Counted from the stretch's first letter, positions 8,514 through 16,928 are shown. The stretch is 64,000 bases of DNA from an uncultured Candidatus Melainabacteria bacterium (GCA_934747325.1 CAKVGW010000001.1:34652-98651), one strand, 5' to 3'. The notes: generated from the letters alone by a model not told the origin. Made by a program: numbers and translations.

Positions 8514-10055
8514 CTACCCCTTAACCTTAATCTTTCCAAACTCAATATTTCTGATACAAAAATCATCGCCATGTTCTTTTGTCAAAAACGTCATTTGTAA
8601 AGTCTTAAAGAAAGATGTCGGCAATTTTTTTATCGCATTAATATCTTTTATTGCAAAATAAGAGTTGTCCCAATGTCCGATATCAAAATAAAGTGAATTT
8701 TTAAGCGATTTTGCTTTTATATAACGAGTTTTTGCAGTCATTGAATCGTAATTTCTTGTATATTCTACATAAAAGCTGTTGTTATAATACATATCCAACG
8801 AAATTTTTGGAGGATAAGCAAGAATTTTGAACGAATTCTCATAACCCAAATTCAGAGGTGTGCATTTGTAAAACGACTTAATAAACTCACCGTCAAACGT
8901 ATTTGACGAATATTCTTCATAAATCTTTTTACCGCCTGAATATAAAACTCCACCAACTGTTGCAAAACAATTAACCTTTTGAGATTTTCTCTTAACCCAA
9001 GTTTTTCTTAAATAATCATAAATAACTATAGTAGAGTAATTTTCATCTTCGCTCGGAATAAGCATCCAAACTTCGTTCCTATCAGAAGTAACTACAGACA
9101 AAGTGCGAATATTTTTAAGTTGAGAAGTCGGAATATCAAACAATTCTTCTTGAATATCAATAGCAATGTTGTCGCCGAGAGTCTTATCACCATTTATTAC
9201 TTGTTTAAAGCTAAAAATTCCTTTCTTTGTATTATCGTAAAAATATAATTCCGTTCCGTGGAATACAAGCGAATTGTAAGAAGCGCACCCCCCTGGAGAG
9301 TCAAAAGTCTTGTAGAACGTGTGCTTTTCATCGTCAGTTGCAATTAATGATGACGAATTATTATGAAATACAGCTAGTGTTCCAAGGTACGGATAAATCG
9401 CAGTAATGTTTTTTACAAACTCAATATAGCCTGCGGAAGTCGAAATTTCAGCATCTGAGGTAGCAAAATCATAAATATCCTCTTGAACCGAATACCACAA
9501 AACTTGTTGGTTAAACACCCACAAACGCCCTGCAAACACAACAATTCCAAGTCCTTTTACTAAACGTCCGTCTGCGTCCTTTGGGGTCATTTTTACAACT
9601 TCGGCTAACTCACCTGAATCACTGTAATGACCAATTTCTATTGAAAGCATATCTTCCGAATTCGAAAATACCCATAAATCAGACCACCCTTGTGAAACAT
9701 CAGTCGCTGATGAAACTCCCGTAATTTTCAAACCATTGACTTTTTCTGTTAATGTCCCAGCTAACCTTGAATATAAGTAAATTTTGCCTTCGGTTTTGTT
9801 TTCTGTGTGCACAAAGAAATAAGTTTGGCTTTTCTGTACACTTTCAAAAATATTGATGATTTTTTCATCTGCCGGAATTAAATCGCAAACCGCGACATTT
9901 CCTTTCGCCGTTCTAATTCCGACTCCTGAATTAATTTCAGTTGCGAATAATTCGACATTTTGAATATCAGATGCTGTAATTACTGAAGATGAATAAACCG
10001 AAGAACTGCGATTTATTCCTGAAAAATTATTACAAATTAATGCAGTTTTCTGCAT
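8514..10055 (-). CDS. podovirus tail protein, tubular B / stabilisation type
   Basis: 513 residues, strongly beta-rich with repeated blade-like patterns (GRLWVFNQQVLWYS, GGVLYSGGKKIYEEY, ELYFYDNTKKGIFSF). This is the look of the beta-propeller tail hub of short-tailed phages (T7 gp12 or P22 gp10 class). The ATG is preceded by GAAAGGAG. It follows the head-tail adaptor gene in gene order, as it does in T7-like genomes, separated here by a gap holding a small plus-strand gene. The family is inferred from fold pattern and position rather than a single motif. Confidence 0.65.
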   Translation of the reverse strand: MQKTALICNNFSGINRSSSVYSSSVITASDIQNVELFATEINSGVGIRTAKGNVAVCDLIPADEKIINIFESVQKSQTYFFVHTENKTEGKIYLYSRLAGTLTEKVNGLKITGVSSATDVSQGWSDLWVFSNSEDMLSIEIGHYSDSGELAEVVKMTPKDADGRLVKGLGIVVFAGRLWVFNQQVLWYSVQEDIYDFATSDAEISTSAGYIEFVKNITAIYPYLGTLAVFHNNSSSLIATDDEKHTFYKTFDSPGGCASYNSLVFHGTELYFYDNTKKGIFSFKQVINGDKTLGDNIAIDIQEELFDIPTSQLKNIRTLSVVTSDRNEVWMLIPSEDENYSTIVIYDYLRKTWVKRKSQKVNCFATVGGVLYSGGKKIYEEYSSNTFDGEFIKSFYKCTPLNLGYENSFKILAYPPKISLDMYYNNSFYVEYTRNYDSMTAKTRYIKAKSLKNSLYFDIGHWDNSYFAIKDINAIKKLPTSFFKTLQMTFLTKEHGDDFCIRNIEFGKIKVKG

Positions 10056-10164
10056 GATAGCTCCTTTCTTTTTAACAATTATTAAGAAATTCCCATTTTT
10101 TTAAACTTAACTTTACAAAACTTCACAAAACGCGTCAAAAAAGGCAATTTTTAAAAAGTTAAAT

Positions 10165-10181
10165 ACTTTATATATACATAA
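10165..10181 (+). promoter_or_regulatory. shared AT-rich promoter-like box
   Basis: ACTTTATATATACATAA, 26 bases before the ATG at 10207. The identical 17-mer stands at 20703-20719 ahead of another small gene, and a near copy lies at 27654-27670 on the minus strand ahead of the coiled-coil gene. Confidence 0.55.
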
Positions 10182-10206
10182 GAGATAACCAAGGAGAGTA
10201 AACAAG

Positions 10207-10494
10207 ATGTTATTCACAACAGAAACAATTTCAAACAAAGAAATCGAATCTATCAACAACTTCTTCAATGAATTTGAATCTGTTGAAACTGTTTCAGTTG
10301 AAGAAGCAAAACAAGAAACAACTGTTACAAAATACATCAACTCTTTAGTTACTTCTTGCTACCAAAAATCTGTTGACGAAATCGCTAACACAAAAGTTGG
10401 AAACAAAGTTGTTAGAAAAAGAAACCTTCAACAAGTTATGAGAGAATCTTTCTTCTACGGCGCTAACAGATTTGGTAATAACTTCATCGCCTAA
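10207..10494 (+). CDS. small hypothetical protein
   Basis: 95 residues with an AAGGAG ribosome site and a conserved upstream box, so I take it as real. The N-terminal half is acidic (ESINNFFNEFESVETVSVEE) and the C-terminal half basic and helical (GNKVVRKRNLQQVMRESFFY). No family is recognised. The codon choice (AAC, TTC, AAA) looks like that of highly expressed host genes such as rpmH and the phosphorylase homologue, not like the virion genes around it. It runs opposite to them and ends in a hairpin. It may be a host gene carried by the prophage. Confidence 0.65.
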   Translation: MLFTTETISNKEIESINNFFNEFESVETVSVEEAKQETTVTKYINSLVTSCYQKSVDEIANTKVGNKVVRKRNLQQVMRESFFYGANRFGNNFIA

Positions 10495-10521
10495 CTTTTT
10501 CTTTACTAAAAAGAAAAAGTT
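10493..10521 (+). terminator. hairpin after small gene
   Basis: Arms AACTTTTTCTTT (10493-10504) and AAAGAAAAAGTT (10510-10521) around a five-base loop, overlapping the stop codon of the gene. There is no following T-run, so termination is plausible but not certain. Confidence 0.5.
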
Positions 10522-10535
10522 ACAAAAAGAAAAGA

Positions 10536-10683
10536 ACATTTGGTCGGTTGACATAAATAAAACTACAAGATAAATGTAACTTCCAAGTCAACCTCAATAG
10601 TTGGAGCTACAAATCTAACGTGTTCTCTAAAGGCTACGCACGTAGACATTTGGTCGGTTGACATAAGTAAAACTACAAGATAA
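10536..10683 (+). repeat. 38-bp direct repeat, two copies
   Basis: The segment starting ACATTTGGTCGGTTGACATA is present at 10536-10573 and again at 10646-10683 with one mismatch, 110 bases apart. The second copy is preceded by GGCTACGCACGTAG (10632-10645). Degenerate relatives occur at 5145-5196 (minus) and 35360-35395 (plus), where GTGCTACGCACGTA precedes a similar tail. The rest of this gap (10574-11092) holds no gene that I can support. Confidence 0.7.
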
Positions 10684-10900
10684 CCAACTTCTCAACCATT
10701 CAACCATTCCACTTTTCAACTAATTTAAAATTTCTTCTAAACTCCTCAACTTCTAAACTTATAAACTTCCATTCACTCCTCCCTACAAAAACAAAAAATA
10801 ATAAAACTAAAAACACTCTCTTATATAATCTTACATCTTACAAAAAGTTTGGTGGGACAATATAAGCCAATTATATTTACCCCCATCTTACAAAAATTTT

Positions 10901-10924
10901 AGCCCCATTTGGGGCTTTTTTTTT
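10901..10924 (+). terminator. rho-independent terminator
   Basis: AGCCCC-ATTT-GGGGCT followed by nine or more T. It stands alone in a 600-base gap with no adjacent gene end, about 400 bases after the small gene at 10207. GTGCTACGCACGTAGG follows directly, as it does after the T-run at 35352-35358. Confidence 0.7.
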
Positions 10925-10955
10925 GTGCTACGCACGTAGGTATAATAACAAACAG

Positions 10956-10992
10956 GTAGGATGTGGTAAATCAAAGATTTACCACATCCTAC
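10956..10992. repeat. perfect 17-bp inverted repeat
   Basis: GTAGGATGTGGTAAATC (10956-10972) and its exact complement (10976-10992) around AAA. It could be a transcription barrier for the virion operon or a mobile palindrome. No gene is attached to it. Confidence 0.7.
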
Positions 10993-11092
10993 TACTAACA
11001 TTCAAAGACCTGCACCTCCTATTTAGGGCGGTAATACAATGTAAGCAATAGTTGAATCATGGTATTGTGCAACTATGCACGCTAAATCTTAC

Positions 11093-11752
11093 TTACAAAC
11101 AAATCTTCTTTTCGCCATCAACTCCTTTCGCATATTTTACCAATAATCTATATGCGGTTTCAGACTGTTTTTTATAAGCAGAGAAATTTTCATCACTTTC
11201 TGACGCGATAGAATTCAGCATTGCTCTTGAAATAACCGCATTTTTCAATAATTCTTCTAAATGCGCCGGAACTGAAACAACATCATCATCTTCTTTTAGC
11301 GTAAAAATCTCTTCGCCGTCTTTGTTTTCTCCGATACACAATGTAATATAATCAATCGTCACAATTGACTGTTCCTTTGGTGTTGGATAAAAATAGATTT
11401 TATCATTTTTAAAATAAAACCCTTCAGGAATACCCGATTTTTCATCTAATTTTTCAGGAGTTTCAATTTGTTTCAAGAATTTTGTTCCGATTTTGACACA
11501 ATAACCACCTTCTTGATTTTTCTTAATCATACCGCTAGGCAAATCATAAGCATTGATTCGCGGAATAGTAAACAAAATATGCGTTCTATTACGAAAACTA
11601 AATTCATAAGAATAAAGAATTTCCTGTAACGCTTTATTTAAAGCTAATACAAGAGATTTTTCAAATTCATCACCTGAAGCTGCATCGTTGTCATACATTG
11701 ACCATTCTTGCGTTGCAGCCGTGTTATATAAATCTAATAAAGTTAATGACAT
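11093..11752 (-). CDS. phage head-tail adaptor, tubular A type
   Basis: The frame is open to 11803, but the start is the ATG at 11752 (MSLTLLDLYN), which has AAAAGGAG upstream. 219 residues. The pattern of an N-terminal helix pair, the phrase LPSGMIKKNQEGGYCVKIG, then GIPEGFYFKNDKIYFYPTPK and a final long helix matches podovirus adaptor proteins (T7 gp11 class) that seal the portal to the tail. Position in the gene order agrees. I infer this from architecture; sequence identity to T7 would be low. Confidence 0.65.
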   Translation of the reverse strand: MSLTLLDLYNTAATQEWSMYDNDAASGDEFEKSLVLALNKALQEILYSYEFSFRNRTHILFTIPRINAYDLPSGMIKKNQEGGYCVKIGTKFLKQIETPEKLDEKSGIPEGFYFKNDKIYFYPTPKEQSIVTIDYITLCIGENKDGEEIFTLKEDDDVVSVPAHLEELLKNAVISRAMLNSIASESDENFSAYKKQSETAYRLLVKYAKGVDGEKKICL

Positions 11753-11844
11753 ATTTTCTCCTTTTAATAAATAAACACACAATAAAAATATCTTACTTAT
11801 CATAATGAAAGTAAGATATTTTCATACAAAATATTATTATTTTT

Positions 11845-12342
11845 TTATTTTTTCAACATTTTCTTACATTGGGTAACTAAAGCAGCAAGTGTAACTAACG
11901 CTTTTTTGTTTGTTACAACTTCAAAAATCAACGTTTCTATTTCTTTTAATGCCGCTTTTGTTTCAGCCCTAAATAATTTTGGAGCATATCTATTGTATTG
12001 TTTTTTAGCTTCAATAGTATCTTCCAATACTAATCTATCAATTCCTGTTTTTTTTGACATTCTATCAAGTTTGGCATTTAAACGATTTTTCTTTTTCATT
12101 ACCTCTTGATATTCAAATTTATCTTGTGCGGAATAATAACTGCTTAAATTTCTCTTTTGTACATAAGAATCATGTAATGCTCTGCGGTATTCTTTATTAA
12201 CCTCATTATATTGAGTTTCCATTTCTGTTAACTCTATTTTTTGAGGCAAAGTTTCTTTAGAAACAACAGTAATTTTAGGTTCTTTTTTTGCCATAAAAGT
12301 TGGCTTTGTAATTTTATCAAAATTCGTTCTTAAAATATTCAT
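11845..12342 (-). CDS. basic coiled-coil protein of unknown function
   Basis: 165 residues, Lys/Glu-rich and almost wholly helical (MKKKNRLNAKLDRMSKKTGI, RAETKAALKEIETLIFEVVT). No family is recognised. The ATG has no ribosome site, and TATAAT lies directly before it, so translation may be leaderless or may start at the in-frame ATG at 12294 (MAKKEPKITV). It sits between the lysozyme-like gene and the adaptor gene in the virion direction. It could be a minor virion protein or an unrelated insertion. Confidence 0.5.
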   Translation of the reverse strand: MNILRTNFDKITKPTFMAKKEPKITVVSKETLPQKIELTEMETQYNEVNKEYRRALHDSYVQKRNLSSYYSAQDKFEYQEVMKKKNRLNAKLDRMSKKTGIDRLVLEDTIEAKKQYNRYAPKLFRAETKAALKEIETLIFEVVTNKKALVTLAALVTQCKKMLKK

Positions 12343-12404
12343 ATTATAATTAAAACGTTTAAAAATTTTTTTTGCTAATTTCGATAAAAAGTTTTACAAT
12401 AATC

Positions 12405-12887
12405 TTAACAAATCTCATTAACATCGTATCCAGCGAACTTCTTCATGTACGTTTCAATTGATGTTCCAAACGCGTCGCACGCGTTATTCTTTCCATCGGA
12501 TTTCAAATAATTAATTACACACCCTGCGCCCTTCAAGTGCGCACCCGCCAGCAATCCTGATTTTGTTATTGTATAACCGTTTATCACTTTTCCTATATAT
12601 TTATCTGCGCCAACTGCCTTTAAATATCCCCATTGACGCTTTTTAAAAATAATTTGCGCGTTTTCTTGCGCTTGTGGATTATTAAGAAAATCCGTTATTG
12701 AATAAACTCCGTCTTTTCCGGTAAAAATTCCACTCCAATCATTGTTAAAATTCCCTTTTTTGATATAGTAACCTGTATCAATCATCGCCATTTCGCCCAT
12801 TTGATACTTGCCTGCGTAACCATATTTGTTAAAAGCTTTATAATTGTCGCCTGATTCCATTTTTGCTAATGCGTCTAAAAACTTCAT
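12405..12887 (-). CDS. lysozyme-like peptidoglycan hydrolase of the virion
   Basis: 160 residues. The N-terminus MKFLDALAKMESGDNYKAFN then YGYAGKYQMGEMAMIDTGYY matches a family of phage and secretion-system lysozyme-like domains in which E11 of KMESG would be the catalytic acid. The later segments DFLNNPQAQENAQ and LLAGAHLKGAGCV also fit. It has no signal peptide, so it acts either with a holin at lysis or as a virion enzyme that opens the wall during DNA entry. GAAAAGGAG precedes the ATG. It is three bases downstream of the small gene at 12891. Confidence 0.7.
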   Translation of the reverse strand: MKFLDALAKMESGDNYKAFNKYGYAGKYQMGEMAMIDTGYYIKKGNFNNDWSGIFTGKDGVYSITDFLNNPQAQENAQIIFKKRQWGYLKAVGADKYIGKVINGYTITKSGLLAGAHLKGAGCVINYLKSDGKNNACDAFGTSIETYMKKFAGYDVNEIC

Positions 12888-12890
12888 ACA

Positions 12891-13085
12891 CTACTCCTTT
12901 TCAACTACTTTTGAAAAAATAGAGTTTTCATCCTCCTTAATTTTCGGCTTAATTTTATCTTTTACCTTGCGCCCATTTTTTTCTATGATTTGATAGTCAC
13001 TCGGACTTTTTTCTTTGAGTGCCATTGCATCATCTTTAGGTAAAACAAAAACATTTCCTGTTGGTAAATATTTGATTTTGTACAT
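12891..13085 (-). CDS. small phage protein
   Basis: 64 residues from an ATG with AGAGAGGA upstream. Basic and short: MYKIKYLPTGNVFVLPKDDA then a Lys-rich tail. It resembles the small head-associated proteins often found between capsid and hydrolase genes, but no family is recognised. It is transcribed with the downstream hydrolase (three-base gap). Confidence 0.6.
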   Translation of the reverse strand: MYKIKYLPTGNVFVLPKDDAMALKEKSPSDYQIIEKNGRKVKDKIKPKIKEDENSIFSKVVEKE

Positions 13086-13119
13086 GATATCCTCTCTTTT
13101 TTAAGTTAATGGGAATGCA

Positions 13120-13267
13120 AATGGAAAATGGAAAATTGAAAGTGGAAAATTATTTTAAACTTGTTCAAGATTAAACTAGTTTTATAATATATAGTAACAA
13201 AAAACGAACTCATCCACTTATTGACTTTTTTTAACAATTTTCCATTTTCCACTTTCAATTTTCCATT
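13120..13267. repeat. MITE-like AT-rich element with terminal inverted repeats, copy A
   Basis: About 148 bases with no gene. A 24-base core, AATGGAAAATTGAAAGTGGA plus AAAT, at 13127-13150 is exactly repeated in inverse at 13244-13267. The inner part is unrelated AT-rich sequence. Similar ends bound elements at 21636-21766 and 22380-22512, and single ends are seen at 13937-13972, 14917-15009, 15767 and 16929. Confidence 0.7.
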
Positions 13268-13296
13268 AAGAAATGGGGGCTATGCCCCCATTTCAA

Positions 13297-13683
13297 CTAA
13301 ACTGTTCTTACCCCTGCCCACTTTGCGATTGCAAAAATTGTACCGGCAAAACCTTGAGCGAAATCTAAATCAATAGACCCATCAGCTTTTTCAAATCTTG
13401 ATAAATCCTGAATTTGAATTGCTGAAATGCCTTTTGGTAATTCAATTACAATATCACCTAACATGGAGTTCGGATAAGCATCTCCGGCTTTTACTGTTAA
13501 CAAAGAGGAAGCACTTGAAGTTGAGTCAATTACAATAAAAAGTGAATTATTTTTGTTTGAAAACGCATCCGCAATTGTAATTCCATTTGCTTGCACAACA
13601 GTAGTTTTTGTAATTCCGATATTTGCCACTGATTCTGTGTGGTCTAAAGTCGGATATTGAACATTAATTATATCTCTTGTCAT
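13297..13683 (-). CDS. phage head protein, decoration-like
   Basis: 128 residues, beta-rich, no membrane segment: MTRDIINVQYPTLDHTESVA, LLTVKAGDAYPNSMLGDIVI, FAQGFAGTIFAIAKWAGVRT. Small proteins of this shape directly downstream of the major capsid gene usually decorate or cement the capsid. I do not recognise an exact family. GAAAGGA precedes the ATG. The 295-base gap to the capsid gene is filled by repeats rather than genes. Confidence 0.55.
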   Translation of the reverse strand: MTRDIINVQYPTLDHTESVANIGITKTTVVQANGITIADAFSNKNNSLFIVIDSTSSASSLLTVKAGDAYPNSMLGDIVIELPKGISAIQIQDLSRFEKADGSIDLDFAQGFAGTIFAIAKWAGVRTV

Positions 13684-13790
13684 AAAAATCCTTTCTTTTT
13701 GATGTCTTTAAGTTGTTGAATCGTTAAGACATTAAGTTCATATTAAATTTTTCAATTATATTGAAATGATAACGAGTCAGTAAAGCTTTT

Positions 13791-13890
13791 ATGGATTGCT
13801 TCGTCACTCTCGTTCCTCGTAATGACTGTGCGTAATACTCTTAAATGAGCTGTCATTGCGAGAGAACCTTTGGTTCTCGTGGCAATCCAC
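13791..13890. repeat. inverted pair of GTCATTGCGAG-type repeats
   Basis: ATGGATTGCTTCGTCACTCT (from 13791) to AATGAC, and in inverse TGTCATTGCGAGAGAACC (from 13851) to GGCAATCCAC. The same family occurs at 28911-28948 and 59552-59657. It fills the gap between the head protein and major capsid genes. Confidence 0.7.
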
Positions 13891-13978
13891 AAATACTAAA
13901 AGGTTGAACAAAAGGAAAATTAAAAAATTAATTAATAATTTTCCATTTTCTACTTTCCATTTTCAATTGCGTTGAATG

Positions 13979-14869
13979 TTATCCCAACGCTAACTCTGCC
14001 TTAACTTTAACTGTACCTAAATAATCTGCTCTTGGCGCACCAACACCATACAAACCGTAACCTTTATAACAAGTGTTAAAATTCTTTTCAGGTACATAAG
14101 AAGTTGTGTTCAAATCTGAAGAAATACCGCCGGCAAGTGTTTTGCCTTTTACGCCAAATAACGGATAGAAAACGCCGTCTTCCGGTTGAGCAATGTTGTT
14201 TGAAACAAGAATTTCCCAACCGCAAAGAGAGCCGATGTAACCTTTTTTCAATTCGTTTTTACCTGTTTCTGTGTACTTCAAATCTTCCATTTTACCCAAA
14301 TAGAATTGGTACTCAGGCGGAATAACACAAACCATTGAACCATCAATCCAGTTAGTATGACCTTTACCGTCACCGCGTTGGAATTTTGCTTGCATGTATG
14401 CAAAGATATCTTTCGCAACTGCAGGTGTTAAGGTAATTGCTTCACCGCTGTTGTCTAAATAGTGACCGGCTCTTGTGTATAAGTTTGCATAAGCTGTATC
14501 TACGGCAGCTGCAAATTGCTTGATTGCATCACTTGTATAGTCTTTTGCTAATTCTACTTGCTCGTTTGCACTAACGGATGCTTTTAGCATTTTTTCTTCC
14601 ATTTCTGATAATTCAAAATGGAAAGCTTTACCTCTATCAATTTTAACTTTACAAGTAGAAAGTGTTGCCATTTCTGCGTTTGGCAAATCACCACCATCAT
14701 AATCAAATAGTGTTAAAAGTCCCGGCATTGTAACATCAACTTCATCACCTTTGTTAATGTTATTTTTTAATTCAGAATGAGCAAGTTTGCCGATTACAAG
14801 CTCATTGTAAAAATGTTTGTTGAACGCTTTCGTAAAAGCAGTTGCAATTAGTTGTTTTGAATCAGTCAT
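13979..14869 (-). CDS. phage major capsid protein
   Basis: 296 residues. Content is typical of an HK97-fold capsid subunit: an early segment with VIGKLAHSELKNNINKGDEV and VTMPGLLTLFDYDGGDLP, a long central helix (NEQVELAKDYTSDAIKQFAA), then VCVIPPEYQFYLGKMEDLKY and GWEILVSNNIAQ, and a C-terminal strand. It follows the acidic scaffold gene and precedes a small head protein, which is the standard order. GAAAGGAAAA precedes the ATG. The identification rests on this order and layout. Confidence 0.75.
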   Translation of the reverse strand: MTDSKQLIATAFTKAFNKHFYNELVIGKLAHSELKNNINKGDEVDVTMPGLLTLFDYDGGDLPNAEMATLSTCKVKIDRGKAFHFELSEMEEKMLKASVSANEQVELAKDYTSDAIKQFAAAVDTAYANLYTRAGHYLDNSGEAITLTPAVAKDIFAYMQAKFQRGDGKGHTNWIDGSMVCVIPPEYQFYLGKMEDLKYTETGKNELKKGYIGSLCGWEILVSNNIAQPEDGVFYPLFGVKGKTLAGGISSDLNTTSYVPEKNFNTCYKGYGLYGVGAPRADYLGTVKVKAELALG

Positions 14870-14954
14870 GATTTTCCTTTCTTTTGTTCAGGAAGCAGAT
14901 TTGACGCTGTTATTAATTGAAAATGAAAGGTGGAAAATGGAAAATAATTAATAA

Positions 14955-15009
14955 AATTTTCAATTTTCAATTTTCAATTTTCAATTTTCAATTTTCAATT
15001 GTCAATTTT
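14955..15009. repeat. tandem heptanucleotide repeat
   Basis: About six and a half copies of the 7-mer AATTTTC, ending with one variant (GTCAATTTTT). It looks like the expanded end of one of the AT-rich inverted-repeat elements, whose other arm is at 14917-14946 (GAAAATGAAAGGTGGAAAAT). It lies between the scaffold stop and the capsid start. Confidence 0.75.
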
Positions 15010-15021
15010 TGGAAAGACTTT

Positions 15022-15639
15022 TTACAAAAGTCTTTCCAACAGCTCATCCACTTCCTTCTCTGTCATCTCATCCAGCCTTTTTTTAGGCGGAGTTAGTGAA
15101 GAAACCTCATTTTTAGAAAACTTCATTGTATCTATTGCAGAATTGTTCTCTTTTTGCTTCGCTTGAGATTTTTCTTTCGCAAAAATTCGAGAGGTCACAT
15201 AATCTTCAATCAGCTTTACTAATCTGTCGCTATCTAAGTTTTCGCCTAATGCTAAATATGCTTCCTTGTAGATTTCCCTAAAAGACGGATCTTGAAAGTA
15301 TTGCGGCGAATTGTACTTCTGCGCGACTTGCTGTAAACTTTCTTTCGCTTTTTCAATTGTTTGTTGATGTTCCCAAGCCTTGATTAAATCTTCTGATAAC
15401 GTGGCTTTTTGCCTTAATAGACCAAGTTCTTCAGATTGAGTGCCTTGAAATTTTTCAAGCTCTTTGTAAGCTTTTGTCAAATCTTCTACTGATTTGAATT
15501 TTCCTAAAATGAGCTCAGAAGGGGCTTGTAAATCAGTTTTCTCTTCAGAAACTTTTTCTGCTTGTCCTTCTTCTTTTTGAGAACAAGAGTTTTCGGAAAT
15601 TATTTCCGGCTCTTGCACATTTTCTAAAATTTCTTCCAT
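15022..15639 (-). CDS. phage scaffolding protein
   Basis: The frame is open to 15699, but the start is the ATG at 15639 (MEEILENVQE) with GAAAGGA upstream. 205 residues, highly acidic at the N-terminus and Glu/Lys-helical throughout, with a basic, Pro-containing C-terminus (LTPPKKRLDEMTEKEVDELL). This charge layout and its position between portal and capsid genes are characteristic of podovirus scaffolds, which guide capsid assembly and are then lost. The C-terminal helix would contact the coat protein in known members. Confidence 0.7.
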   Translation of the reverse strand: MEEILENVQEPEIISENSCSQKEEGQAEKVSEEKTDLQAPSELILGKFKSVEDLTKAYKELEKFQGTQSEELGLLRQKATLSEDLIKAWEHQQTIEKAKESLQQVAQKYNSPQYFQDPSFREIYKEAYLALGENLDSDRLVKLIEDYVTSRIFAKEKSQAKQKENNSAIDTMKFSKNEVSSLTPPKKRLDEMTEKEVDELLERLL

Positions 15640-15766
15640 AAATTTCCTTTCTTTTTTATAAATTTTCTTCCCTCGCCCCTTGCGAGAGTTGATAGACATA
15701 AATTAGGTTAACGTTAATGGTGCAAAGATTTGCACCCTACCTTTTACAAATTTTTAGTTGATAATT

Positions 15767-15788
15767 GAAAGTGGAAAATTGTTTTAAA
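15767..15788. repeat. left arm of 22-bp inverted repeat flanking the cargo gene
   Basis: Begins GAAAGTGGAAAATTG and ends TTTTAAA. Its exact reverse complement is at 16929-16950. Together they bracket one gene and two GTCGTG hairpins, a unit of about 1.2 kb. The arm sequence matches the ends of the AT-rich elements elsewhere in the prophage. Confidence 0.7.
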
Positions 15789-15893
15789 TATTTTTTAACA
15801 TTCTAAAGCTCAATATTGAACGCATTTTATCTAAAAATGTAGGGTGCAATTTTTTGTACCATTAACTACTTCGAGATTTGCTTTTAAATTATT

Positions 15894-15923
15894 GTCGTGC
15901 TCAATGAAAACGTTGAGCACGAC
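15894..15923. repeat. GTCGTG hairpin (REP-like), copy 1
   Basis: Arms GTCGTGCTCAA and TTGAGCACGAC, loop TGAAAACG. First of at least eight hairpins of one family in the window; the others keep the GTCGTG/CACGAC ends while the inner arm bases co-vary. Confidence 0.75.
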
Positions 15924-16012
15924 CTTGCTTCATATTTTGTTACAAATTGTCAATTTTTAATCAAAAAAAATCTTTTTATATATAAGGGTTAGTTAAATAG
16001 GTAGATATATTT

Positions 16013-16819
16013 ATGATTAATGCTGTAAAAGGTCTAAAGTTAGTTGAAAATACGATTATGACAGCTACTAAACATCCAACGGACATTCCAAATTATGGTC
16101 AAGCACATAGACAACTTACATCAATTTATGACGAGTTGGTGGGCGGTACTAAAATGTTTAATGATTGTCGTAATGGTAAATTAGGTGAAGATGCCGGTTG
16201 GAAATTTTTAGAAAAAATTATGAATTTAACACAATCGAAAACTTGGATTGGTGCTAATATTAAGAAACAAGTTGGAAAACATAAAATTCCGCGTTATTTA
16301 TATCACGTAACAACAAAATCTAATTATGAATCTATGTTAAAAACAGGCACCTTAAGAGTTTCTAATGAGAGTGGGTTAGGTTCTGGTGTTTTTATGCTTG
16401 AATTACAAAATATGATTAAACATTATGGCAATCATAAAGGCTATCGTGGATTAGAAAGATTGTTGGGACAAGGACGTTTTCATCAAGATTCCGAATTGGT
16501 TTTATTAAAGATTCCCACTGCAAAGTTAGATGCAAGCCGACTCTCAATAAGGGATAATGGAATGCCGAGCGTTGCTTGTATTCCAAATTTAACAGTTGCA
16601 TTAGGAGATTCAGCAGTAAGTTCTAAGTTATATAAACAAAGAAAAGTCGGATTAGAATATATTTATCCTCATGATATACCAATCAATGAAATATCTGTTG
16701 TTGGGTCAGCTAAAACAAAAGATTTAGCTGAAACTATGAGCGACACAGAAGCTTTAGAAATATGGAAAACACTAACACAAGGGAATCCTGAACATAGAGC
16801 TTTTGAGGTGCTAGGTTAA
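16013..16819 (+). CDS. possible ADP-ribosyltransferase-fold protein, prophage cargo
   Basis: 268 residues. Residues 95-113 read YLYHVTTKSNYESMLKTGT, the H-x-T then I/L-x-x-G layout that opens ADP-ribosyltransferase-type folds (DarT, KptA and related). GSGVFMLE at 123-130 and EYIYPHDIPINEI at 215-227 could supply the middle aromatic and the final glutamate. The first 90 residues are a helical region of unknown role. No signal peptide. It runs against the virion operon between scaffold and portal, bracketed by two hairpins and a 22-base inverted repeat. A toxin or phage-defence role is possible but unproven. The ribosome site (AGGT) is weak. Confidence 0.6.
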   Translation: MINAVKGLKLVENTIMTATKHPTDIPNYGQAHRQLTSIYDELVGGTKMFNDCRNGKLGEDAGWKFLEKIMNLTQSKTWIGANIKKQVGKHKIPRYLYHVTTKSNYESMLKTGTLRVSNESGLGSGVFMLELQNMIKHYGNHKGYRGLERLLGQGRFHQDSELVLLKIPTAKLDASRLSIRDNGMPSVACIPNLTVALGDSAVSSKLYKQRKVGLEYIYPHDIPINEISVVGSAKTKDLAETMSDTEALEIWKTLTQGNPEHRAFEVLG

Positions 16820-16829
16820 AGCCGTAACC

Positions 16830-16867
16830 GTAAGTCGTGTTCAATGAGAACGTTAAACACGACTTAC
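16830..16867. repeat. GTCGTG hairpin, copy 2
   Basis: GTAAGTCGTGTT and AACACGACTTAC arms around CAATGAGAACGTTA, starting 11 bases after the stop of the ADP-ribosyltransferase-like gene. It could serve as that gene's terminator. Confidence 0.7.
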
Positions 16868-16928
16868 ACCAAACCAAACGCAAACAACTCCCCAAGCCCC
16901 TTAAACAAACCTATTCATATATTAACCT

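Larger units (their letters stand above)
15640..16012. other. gene-free gap with nested repeats before the ADP-ribosyltransferase-like gene
   Basis: Holds a TTGCACC hairpin pair (GGTGCAAAGATTTGCACC at 15719-15736, TAGGGTGCAATTTTTTGTAC from 15840), the left arm (15767-15788) of a 22-base inverted repeat whose mate is at 16929-16950, the GTCGTG hairpin at 15894-15923, and a CTTTTTATATATAAGG box about 25 bases before the next gene. No gene is supported. Confidence 0.65.

Noticed and set aside
9000-9060. Antisense frames within the virion and chromosomal genes
   Set aside because: Throughout the window these are shadows of strong genes with family motifs on the other strand.
10536-10683. 38-base direct repeats as prophage attachment sites
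   Set aside because: They are only 110 bases apart within one gap of the virion module and cannot bound the prophage.
14955-15009. Tandem repeat as a CRISPR array
   Set aside because: The unit is seven bases with no spacers; it is a simple tandem repeat at the end of an AT-rich element.
16013-16819. Calling the cargo gene a DarT-type toxin with antitoxin
   Set aside because: No DarG-like macrodomain partner is adjacent and the motif match is partial, so only a fold-level suggestion is made.
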